Part shown: one piece after another, positions 1 to 5,287 of the stretch
How positions within the stretch are numbered: position 1 is the stretch's first letter
How the letters are laid out: each line of letters begins with the position of its first letter
Origin: Halobacteriales archaeon QS_9_70_65
GTDB lineage: Archaea > Halobacteriota > Halobacteria > Halobacteriales > Haloarculaceae
Direction: 5' to 3'
Length of the DNA stretch: 7,543 bases
NCBI GenBank assembly: GCA_003023535.1
Contig: PXSC01000108.1
Span: 1 to 7,543 of the forward strand
The notes under the pieces: model-generated
Told to the model about the DNA's origin: nothing
What the model saw: only the letters and a program-made list of their open reading frames with translations
Databases searched by the model: none
Translations under genes and position numbers: made by a program

Positions 1-157
1 CCGGGAGGCCATCGAAGACGTCGGCACCCAAGACGAGTTCGCCTCGTCCCCGCCGAGCAGTTCGGCCGACTCCGGCCGCGGCGGGTTCGGCGTCGGCGAA
101 ACCGACGGCGGCCACTCGGAGGTCGAGCGGAACAACGGACTTGACGTAATCCGATAA
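1..157 (+). CDS. ftsZ2: C-terminal tail of probable archaeal FtsZ2 (5' truncated by window)
   Basis: The open frame enters from the left edge (first whole codon at 2) and ends at TAA 155-157, leaving 51 residues. The visible part is a low-complexity Ser/Gly/Asp linker ending in a short conserved-looking peptide, EVERNNGLDVIR, preceded by GGFGxxETDGG. From memory, haloarchaeal FtsZ2 proteins end in a Gly/Asp-rich linker followed by a GLDVIR-type peptide, which is the basis for the call. The GTPase and tubulin-fold domains are outside the window, so identity rests on the tail alone. FtsZ2 is a tubulin-family GTPase of the archaeal division ring, acting at midcell during constriction, and C-terminal peptides of FtsZ proteins usually bind membrane anchors or partners. 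The gene is convergent with the kinase and followed at once by a T-rich hairpin. The alternative is any haloarchaeal protein with a disordered acidic tail. Confidence 0.6.
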   Translation, partial: REAIEDVGTQDEFASSPPSSSADSGRGGFGVGETDGGHSEVERNNGLDVIR

Positions 158-158
158 G

Positions 159-186
159 TCCGAAAAATTAGACGTATTTTTACGGA
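159..186. terminator. T-rich hairpin terminator between convergent genes
   Basis: TCCGAAAAAT (159-168) pairs with ATTTTTACGGA (176-186) with one bulged A and a 7-base loop, starting two bases after the TAA of the FtsZ2-like gene. Each strand carries a run of five T, at 177-181 on plus and 163-167 on minus. Archaeal termination depends mainly on such U-runs, so the element could stop transcripts from both sides. The pairing is visible in the sequence; the role is inferred. Confidence 0.55.
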
Positions 187-409
187 TAGCGTATTCCGAT
201 TAGCGACACGAACAGTCAATCAAATAAGCTTACAATACTGGCGTAAACGGGATGTATGACGCCCGGCTGACGGTCCGTCGTTGCCCGGCACTCACCCCCG
301 TACGGGCGACCCCGGACACCGCAGGCGGCGGGCCGTCGGCGCCCGCGCGAGCCGGGGGCGTCCCGTTGCGGCCCGGCGATGTTCCCGGCGGCCGCCGACG
401 CCCCATTCA
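187..409. other. Spacer between convergent genes, no supported gene
   Basis: The first part (about 187-250) is AT-rich, unlike the rest of the window, and holds TATA-like words such as the one around 223-238 (CAAATAAGCTTACAAT). The second part (about 251-409) is very GC-rich. Both ORFs here (plus from 252, minus from 410) encode Arg/Pro/Ala/Gly-rich products without the acidic composition of the neighbouring proteins, so I do not call either. An untranslated RNA starting near 250 is possible but unsupported by any recognised structure. Confidence 0.4.
355..404 (-). repeat. Inverted repeat just downstream of the kinase gene
   Basis: GGGGCGTC (355-362) and GACGCCCC (397-404) are perfect 8-base complements. 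A smaller CCGG pairing lies inside the 34-base loop. The repeat starts six bases beyond the kinase stop codon and so would sit at the 3' end of its transcript, as a possible stabilising or terminator stem. GC-rich chance pairing is common in such genomes, so confidence is low. Confidence 0.25.
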
Positions 410-2680
410 CTACGCGTCGCTCTCGGCGACGACCTCGGTTTCGCCGGCGGGTAGCTCCAGCGTGAAGACGGCGCCATCGTCGTTCTCGACGCTGACGTCG
501 CCGCCGTAGGCCTCGATCATCGCGTCGACGAAGAAGAGCCCGAAGCCGGAGTCGTCCGACGCCCCGCGGTCGCCGCGGTCGAAGACCGCCTCGAGCCGGT
601 CGGGATCGATGCCGGTCCCGTTGTCGGCCACCCGGAGCCTCGCGCGGCCGTCATCGACGCTCGCGCTCGCGGTGACTTCCAGCCCCTCCCTGTCGTTGTG
701 CTCGACGGCGTTCGTCACGACGTTGCCGACGACGTCCGCGAGCGCCTCGTCGGCTCTCACCGGCACCGCCTCCGGCAGGTCCGCGTTGAACGTCACCGCC
801 GGGTAGGTCCGCTCGAGCCGGTCGAGTTCCGTCCGGACGACGTCGGCGGCGTCGACGACCCCGAGGTCGACCGTCTCCTCGTCGCCCAGCGTCGACAGCA
901 CCGTCTGGGCGCGGTCGGCGAGCCCCGCGATGTCGTCGCACCACTCGACGATGGTCTCGGCGTACTCGCGGTTCCGTCCCGACAGCGCGTCGGCGAGGAA
1001 GGCGGCCCGCGAACGGATGACGGTCACACCGTTGAAGACGTCGTGTCTGATGATGCTGTTGACGAACTCCATCTGCGAGGCCCGGGCCTCCAGCTCCTCG
1101 GAGCGCTCCCGGAGCAACTGCTCGCGGTCGGCCCGGTCGAGGGCGGCGCCGGCGTTCAGCCCGAGGATGCCAACCCGACGCCGGAACGCCTCGTCGAGCG
1201 GCACCGACTCATGTTCGCCGACCACCAGTACCCCCTGCTCGCCGAGCGGCACGGCGACGACCGTCTCCGGCCCGTCGAACGGTCCCCCCGCCTCGAGGCG
1301 GCGCGTATCGCCGTCGCGGAACGCCGCCATGGCCGGGTCGCCGGCCGAGATATCCGACAGCTCACCGGCGCGGTCTGCTCCCGTCGCGTCGCCGACGGCG
1401 TCGGTCATCGCCACCGGGCGGTGCCGGCCGGCGCCCGGATCGTGGCGCCACAGTGCCGCCAGCGGCTTCTCGAGCGTCTCGGCGGCCACCTCGACGGTCG
1501 CCTCGGCGACTTCGGTCCGGGTCGTCGCGTAGGTGAGCCGGCGGGTCCCCTCGTGGAGCTCCGTCAGCCGCCGCTCCCGTTCGTGTCTGTCGGTGATGTC
1601 CATCGCGGCGCCGATGACCCGGTCGACCTCGTACCCCTCGATCACCGGTGTGAACCACGCCTTCAGTACCCGGCCGCCGACCCGCAGCGTCGCGTGGCCG
1701 GACTCGCCCTCCAGGGCCCGCTCGGCCGCCGTCTCGACGCTCGGCGACTCGACGCCGAGTTCGAAGACGGACGTCCCCCTGAGGTCGTCCGGGTCGACCC
1801 CGAGCCGCGACAGCCCCTGACCCTCGACGAAGATGATGTCACCCGTGTCGTCGACGGCGAAGAGAATCATCGGTGCGCTCTCGACGACGGTCTTCAGCCG
1901 CCGGGTCTGTCGCCGAAGTTGCCGTTCGCGCTCCCGGCGGTCGCCGATGTCGCGGGCGATGCAGACGTAGTCGCCGTCGTCGATCGGCGTCAGCGTCAGC
2001 TCCTGCGGGAAGGTTCCGCCGTCGGCGCGTCTGCCGGTCGCCTCGCCGCGCCAGGCCTCGCCGGCGTCCAACTTCGGCATCGCTTCGGCATCCAGTCGGC
2101 GTCGCTCGTGGTCCGGGTGGCAGGTCTCCCAGCTCCGACCGACCATCTCTTCCGGGGCGTCGAAGCCGTACATCTCCGCGTGGGCCCGGTTGACGGTCAC
2201 GAACTCGCCGTCGTCGACGATGGCGACCCCGTCGGTCGCCGCCTCCAGCGCCAGCCGGGTGCGGCGGGTCCGGCGGTACTGCCGGCGGCGCCTGACGTCG
2301 ATGTAGCCGGCCAGCAGCCCGCCGCAGGCGCCGAGCGGCGCCACCAACGTGGCCGCGAACGCCCCGACCGCCGCCGGGTCGCCGGCGACGGTGACGATGG
2401 TGATCGCGACGACGACCGCGAAGCTGACGGCGCTGGCGGCGACCCAGGCGGCGACGATGCCGACGTCGCCGGGCGTGTACCCGACGGCGCGCAGCCGCCC
2501 TCCGACGGCGACGATGCCGGCGGCGACGACGACGGGCGGCCCCATCGTCATCGGGTCGGTTTCCGGCCCGAAGGCGACGAACAGGACCGGCAGGGCGGCG
2601 AGGACGGCTCCGACGCCGACGACCGACCACGCCTGGAGCCGGTCGGCGGCCCTCCGTGCCCCCACCGCGGCAGCGAGCAT
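410..2680 (-). CDS. Membrane sensor histidine kinase, 4TM-PAS-PAS-GAF-DHp-HATPase
   Basis: A 756-residue sensor kinase that should autophosphorylate a histidine in response to a signal and pass the phosphate to a response regulator. Hydrophobic segments near residues 18-38, 46-63, 71-100 and 105-129 form a membrane module, followed by an Arg-rich stop. PAS 1 spans about 142-250 and PAS 2 about 262-365, each ending in a DITDRxERE-type linker; GAF spans about 380-515. The DHp helix carries IIRHDVFNGVTVI with the phospho-accepting His546. The ATPase domain shows the N box around NVVTNAVEHND (Asn657), G1 DNGTGI (686-691) and G2 GFGLFF (712-717), so all catalytic motifs are intact. The frame is open upstream to an ATG at 2893, but those 71 residues are basic and unlike haloarchaeal protein. 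The ATG at 2680 begins an aliphatic segment and has a T-rich box 27 bases upstream, so I chose it. The gene ends in TAG followed directly by TGA. No regulator or transducer gene is adjacent, so it is an orphan kinase. The signal is not predictable. Confidence 0.93.
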   Translation of the reverse strand: MLAAAVGARRAADRLQAWSVVGVGAVLAALPVLFVAFGPETDPMTMGPPVVVAAGIVAVGGRLRAVGYTPGDVGIVAAWVAASAVSFAVVVAITIVTVAGDPAAVGAFAATLVAPLGACGGLLAGYIDVRRRRQYRRTRRTRLALEAATDGVAIVDDGEFVTVNRAHAEMYGFDAPEEMVGRSWETCHPDHERRRLDAEAMPKLDAGEAWRGEATGRRADGGTFPQELTLTPIDDGDYVCIARDIGDRRERERQLRRQTRRLKTVVESAPMILFAVDDTGDIIFVEGQGLSRLGVDPDDLRGTSVFELGVESPSVETAAERALEGESGHATLRVGGRVLKAWFTPVIEGYEVDRVIGAAMDITDRHERERRLTELHEGTRRLTYATTRTEVAEATVEVAAETLEKPLAALWRHDPGAGRHRPVAMTDAVGDATGADRAGELSDISAGDPAMAAFRDGDTRRLEAGGPFDGPETVVAVPLGEQGVLVVGEHESVPLDEAFRRRVGILGLNAGAALDRADREQLLRERSEELEARASQMEFVNSIIRHDVFNGVTVIRSRAAFLADALSGRNREYAETIVEWCDDIAGLADRAQTVLSTLGDEETVDLGVVDAADVVRTELDRLERTYPAVTFNADLPEAVPVRADEALADVVGNVVTNAVEHNDREGLEVTASASVDDGRARLRVADNGTGIDPDRLEAVFDRGDRGASDDSGFGLFFVDAMIEAYGGDVSVENDDGAVFTLELPAGETEVVAESDA

Positions 2681-2701
2681 GGTCTGCCTTCGACACCGGC
2701 C

Positions 2702-2711
2702 CGAAAAAACG
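2702..2711 (-). promoter_or_regulatory. Putative TATA box of the histidine kinase gene
   Basis: On the minus strand a T6 tract (2704-2709) within GTTTTTTCGG is centred about 27 bases before the ATG at 2680. That is the usual TATA-box distance for a leaderless haloarchaeal transcript starting at or next to the start codon. It is the only AT-rich stretch between this gene and the divergent pseudogene. The site supports the shorter kinase start. Confidence 0.45.
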
Positions 2712-2746
2712 CTTCCGCCGAGATCGTTTCTTCCCGCCGCCACGTA

Positions 2747-3488
2747 GTGTGGGCGACGAGCCCCGGCCGCGACGCGGCCGTCGCTCGGTTCCGGCGGCTC
2801 GTCGAGGTGATCGAGACCGACCGGCTGCTGGTGCCGGCGCGAGCGATGTAGGTCCATGACGACGCTGCGCCAGGAATAGACCCCGTCGACCACCTCGGTG
2901 TTTACCTTGCCGAGGATCTATTACTGATGACGCCCCCGATTGCGTGCCGGGGTTCGCCGAGCGGCTCGGCGTCGAGGGCGTCGGCGAGACGGCGTCGGCG
3001 AGACGGCGTCGGCGGCCCGGGGCGAGCGACACTCAAATCGCGTCCGCGCGGACGACGGTGGTCACGTCGCCCCGGAGCGGTGTCTCGCCGCCCACCTCTT
3101 CGGGGACGACGAACTCGTCCACTCGGAGGTATCCAACACGGGCTTCGAGGACGGGGCCGGCCGGCGGGTCGAGGCGGCCCGCGCCCGCGAGGAGTACGGA
3201 CGGTTACTGGACCCGTGGGCGGCGTATCCGTGGGTCGACGGTCCCGCCAGCGCGAGCGGGGGCGTGTCGGCGTCCGACGATGACGACGGCGGCACGGCGA
3301 GCGAGGAGGCGTCCTGCGGGCTCGCCGATGACACGTTCGTCTTCCCGGCGCTGTCGACGGCCCTCGAGGCCCTCGGCATGGACGGGCGGGAGGCGGAGAC
3401 GGCGGCCGAGGGACCGCGAGAGCGGCGCCGCAAACGCGAGGCCTCACCGTCCGCGGTGACGTCGTCCGACGGGCGGCGCGGCCGCTGA
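2747..3488 (+). pseudogene. Decayed gene of unknown family, one stop and two frameshifts
   Basis: Acidic haloarchaeal-style coding sequence runs here across three frames in a consistent order. Segment 1 starts at GTG 2747 (start uncertain), includes RRLVEVIETDRLLVPARAM, hits TAG at 2849-2851 and continues in frame with DDAAPGIDPVDHLGVYLAED. Segment 2 (frame of 2944) reads PDCVPGFAERLGVEGVGETA. Segment 3 (frame of 2991) repeats GVGETASA and continues through ELVHSEVSNTGFEDG and LLDPWAAYPWVDG to TGA 3486-3488. One extra C in the C5 run at 2933-2937 joins segments 1 and 2; removing one copy of the 14-bp repeat at 2977-3014 joins 2 and 3. The repaired frame is 243 codons including the stop. The C-terminus after about 3400 is unusually basic. 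I do not recognise the family: no membrane segment, signal peptide or metal-binding motif stands out. It lies divergent from the kinase, 66 bases away. It could be a true pseudogene, a slippage-switched gene, or partly sequencing error at the C run. Confidence 0.65.
2977..3014 (+). repeat. 14-bp tandem repeat, 2.7 copies, causing a frameshift
   Basis: GGCGTCGGCGAGAC occurs at 2977-2990 and again, identically, at 2991-3004, followed by the first ten bases of a third copy (3005-3014). Because 14 is not a multiple of 3, the second copy shifts the reading frame. The repeat encodes GVGETASA in the upstream frame from 2977 and the same peptide in the downstream frame from 2991, which shows one copy was inserted into an originally continuous gene. 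Replication slippage is the likely origin. Confidence 0.9.
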
Positions 3489-3518
3489 CCGGTAGTTAGC
3501 TCGGAGAATCGGGAACCG

Positions 3519-3635
3519 TCATCGGAGATCGGGAACGAGCGCCGCCTCGACCTCGCCGGCGTCGTACCGCTTTCTGGGGCCGCCGTCGGCGCGGATCTGA
3601 TCGGTGGTTTCCTTCTCGGGCATGACCGGAACCAT
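3519..3635 (-). CDS. Possible small acidic/basic protein, 34-38 aa
   Basis: The frame runs from ATG 3635 (38 codons) or the internal ATG 3623 (34 codons, starting MPEKETTDQIRADGG) to TGA 3521-3519. The product mixes Asp/Glu with a short basic patch (GGPRKRYDAGEVEAAL), and its third positions are mostly G or C, so it looks more like protein than the ORFs overlapping it. A TATA-like element at 3664-3672 lies about 32 bases before ATG 3635 on this strand. It is divergent from the MinD-like gene and convergent with the pseudogene. No domain is recognised and no function is proposed. It could be a real small protein, the end of a lost gene, or chance. Confidence 0.4.
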   Translation of the reverse strand: MVPVMPEKETTDQIRADGGPRKRYDAGEVEAALVPDLR

Positions 3636-3658
3636 CGGGTCGATCTTCGCGACGCCAC

Positions 3659-3674
3659 CGAACCCTTATGTTCG
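3659..3674. promoter_or_regulatory. Palindrome-flanked TATA-like element between divergent genes
   Basis: CGAAC (3659-3663) and GTTCG (3670-3674) are inverted repeats enclosing CCTTAT. The AT core is centred about 30 bases before the ATG of the MinD-like gene at 3697 on plus and about 32 bases before ATG 3635 on minus. It is the best promoter candidate for the ATPase operon and could serve both directions. The symmetric arms could bind a dimeric regulator, which is inference. Confidence 0.45.
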
Positions 3675-3696
3675 AGACCGAGGTATCCGTACACGA

Positions 3697-4461
3697 ATGG
3701 TCGAGGCGTTCGCGGTGGCCTCCGGGAAGGGGGGGACCGGCAAGACCACCGGCACGCTCGCCCTCGGGATGGCGCTGGCCGAGGAGTACGACGTGACGGT
3801 CGTCGACGCCGACACCGGCATGGCGAACCTGCTGTTCCACGCGGGGCTTGCGGACGTCGAGACGACGCTGCACGACGTCCTCGTCGAGGGGGGTGCGCCG
3901 GTGGCCGAGGCCACCTACGAGCGGTTCGGCATGCGGGTCGTCCCCTGCGGGACGTCGCTGTCCGGGCTGGAGGCCGCCGATCCGGCGGAGCTCCGGGAGG
4001 TCGTCGCGACGCTGGCGGCCGACGCCGACGTCCTGCTTCTGGACTCGCCGGCGACGCTGTCCTCGAAGAGCGCCGTCCTGCCGGTCGTGCTGGCCGACCG
4101 GGTCGTCGTCGTCCTACAGCCGACCATCCCGGCCATCTCGGACGGACTGAAGGTCCAGGAGTACGCGCTGTCCTACGGCTCGGAGATCGCGGGGACGCTG
4201 TTCAACCGGGTCCAGGGCGACGTCACGGCGGTCCGGGAACGGGTCGACCGCTACTTCGAGGGGCCGCTGCTGGCGACGATACCGGAAAGCGACGCCGCCC
4301 GGGCGGCGCGGTCGGCCGGCGAGCCACTCCTGGCGCACGCGCCGGAGTCGGCGGCCGCCGCGGCCTACCGCGAGGCCGCCGCCGCCCTCGACCCCCGGGA
4401 CGGCGACTCCGACGACGTCGCCGAGCGGTTCCGGACGGCCGTCATCCCCGACCCGCCATGA
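3697..4461 (+). CDS. MinD/ParA-family deviant Walker A ATPase
   Basis: A 254-residue P-loop ATPase of the SIMIBI MinD/ParA/Mrp group, which switch between ATP-bound dimers and ADP-bound monomers to position cargo or proteins. The N-terminus has the deviant Walker A motif KGGTGKTT (residues 11-18, signature Lys11 and P-loop Lys16). Switch I is VVDADTGMANLL (35-46, Asp39), and Walker B/switch II is VLLLDSPATL (112-121, Asp116). The order and spacing match MinD more than plasmid ParA, as there is no N-terminal helix-turn-helix. The C-terminus (DVAERFRTAVIPDPP) lacks an obvious amphipathic membrane-targeting helix, so it may be cytosolic or anchored through a partner. The frame is open upstream to ATG 3627, but ATG 3697 starts directly at the conserved beta strand and has a TATA-like box 30 bases before it. 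The last four bases overlap the next gene (ATGA), implying an operon. The family call is firm; the role and cargo are not known. Confidence 0.92.
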   Translation: MVEAFAVASGKGGTGKTTGTLALGMALAEEYDVTVVDADTGMANLLFHAGLADVETTLHDVLVEGGAPVAEATYERFGMRVVPCGTSLSGLEAADPAELREVVATLAADADVLLLDSPATLSSKSAVLPVVLADRVVVVLQPTIPAISDGLKVQEYALSYGSEIAGTLFNRVQGDVTAVRERVDRYFEGPLLATIPESDAARAARSAGEPLLAHAPESAAAAAYREAAAALDPRDGDSDDVAERFRTAVIPDPP

Positions 4462-4982
4462 TCCCCGACGGCGAACTGCTCCGGGCGCGCGTCGTCACGG
4501 ATCTCGCGGCCCCGCTGGAGGACGCCCTCGACCGCCGGCTCGACGGCTACGTGGTGCTGGCGCCCCGAGAGACGCTGCTGTCCGACGACGACGACCGCGG
4601 CGTCATCACCTTCGAGGCGGGGGTGCCGACGCTGGCCTACCACGCCGGCACCGACCGCGGTGGGCCGCCGGCGCTGGCCGACATCGGCGCCGGCCCCCAC
4701 CGACTGGAGCTGTACGACCTCGACCCGGCGCATCTGACCGTCCCGCACACGACGGACGAACTCCGCGTCCCGCCGGGGATGCCGGCCGAGCGGCTCGCCG
4801 GCGCCTCCGACCTCGCCGACCGGACCCGCCGGGTCGCCGACGAACCCGAGACGATCGACGACGGCGCCGTCGCGGCCTTCCTCGACGACGAGGACGCGAT
4901 CGAGGACATCCGCGAGACCGCCCGCGCCGAGGCCGAGCGCCGCGCCGAGCAGTGGGGCTTCGAGGACGCCATTGAAGACTGA
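4458..4982 (+). CDS. Acidic protein with PATAN/DUF4388-like N-terminal domain
   Basis: A 174-residue, strongly acidic protein whose ATG overlaps the ATPase stop (ATGA at 4458-4461), so the two are probably translationally coupled. Residues 15-88 follow the pattern of PATAN/DUF4388 domains: a helix, a strand YVVLAP, then GVITFEAGVPTLAYHAG, a Gly-rich turn, PALADIG and a closing strand HRLELYDL. This is a by-eye resemblance. Such domains are found in bacterial regulators, often with GTPases or response regulators, and act as protein-interaction modules. Residues 137-168 look like one long charged helix that could contact the ATPase. There is no signal peptide or membrane segment. The TGA at 4980-4982 is followed in the same frame by 62 more codons of acidic sequence, so the protein may be truncated relative to relatives. 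A partner or adaptor for the MinD-like ATPase is the simplest reading from context. Confidence 0.8.
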   Translation: MIPDGELLRARVVTDLAAPLEDALDRRLDGYVVLAPRETLLSDDDDRGVITFEAGVPTLAYHAGTDRGGPPALADIGAGPHRLELYDLDPAHLTVPHTTDELRVPPGMPAERLAGASDLADRTRRVADEPETIDDGAVAAFLDDEDAIEDIRETARAEAERRAEQWGFEDAIED

Positions 4983-5171
4983 TCCGCGGCCCCCGGCGCC
5001 GTCGACGCCGAGGGCGACGCCGACCTCGCGGACGGCGAAGTGAACGTCGACGGCGCGGCCGACGTCGAACCCGATGCTGACGCCCTCGGCGGCGACGAGA
5101 GCGGCGACGGTGCCGCCACCGACGATGTCCATGACGCCGACGACGCTGCCGGCGGCCTCGGCGACCGGTAG
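4983..5171 (+). pseudogene. In-frame acidic tail cut off by the TGA at 4980
   Basis: After the stop of the PATAN-like gene the same frame stays open for 62 codons and ends in TAG (5169-5171) followed at once by TGA. The encoded sequence is a disordered-type Asp/Ala/Gly tail (for example GDADLADGEVNVDG) with G or C at most third positions, typical of haloarchaeal C-terminal tails. The simplest reading is that the TGA is a nonsense mutation, perhaps from CGA, that removed a natural tail. A GTG at 5040-5042 could start a separate 43-codon ORF, but nothing else supports that. Confidence 0.5.
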
Positions 5172-5175
5172 TGAT

Positions 5176-5203
5176 CGCTGCGATAACTTTCGGCACCGCA
5201 GCG
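5176..5203. terminator. Weak hairpin between convergent genes
   Basis: CGCTGCG (5176-5182) and CGCAGCG (5197-5203) are perfect 7-base complements around a 14-base loop, lying just after the TAG-TGA stops and before the convergent hydrolase gene. The loop contains ATAACTTT, but no strong T-run follows on either strand. It may take part in termination for either gene; chance pairing is also possible. Confidence 0.25.
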
Positions 5204-5287
5204 GAAACGAGGCCGCTTCGAGTTTCGAACACGATTCTTTCGATGCTCGGCGGCAACGACCCGCGACGATCGCTATGAGCCCTCGCC

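Noticed and set aside
252..509. Plus-strand 85-codon ORF starting MYDARLTVRR
   Set aside because: It has a TATA-like word upstream, but the product is Pro/Arg/Ser-rich and runs into the 3' end of the kinase gene antisense, with no coding signature.
698..2851. A plus-strand open frame of 717 codons opposite the kinase
   Set aside because: It is the antisense mirror of the kinase, Arg/Val/Gly-rich with no recognisable domain, while the minus strand has complete kinase motifs. Only its last part (from about 2747), beyond the kinase start, looks like protein and is used in the pseudogene call.
2681..2893. 71-residue N-terminal extension of the kinase from ATG 2893
   Set aside because: The extension is rich in Arg and His and lies opposite the credible plus-strand pseudogene frame. 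ATG 2680 has a TATA-like box at the right distance and begins just before the first membrane segment.
2902..3694. Minus-strand ORFs opposite the pseudogene (ending near 2902 and 3062)
   Set aside because: Products are Arg/Pro- or Ser/Arg-rich without acidic character, as expected for reverse frames of GC-rich coding DNA. The plus strand gives ordered acidic peptides.
4980..4982. Selenocysteine or programmed readthrough at the TGA
   Set aside because: To my knowledge haloarchaea do not use selenocysteine, and no special hairpin follows the TGA. A nonsense mutation is simpler.
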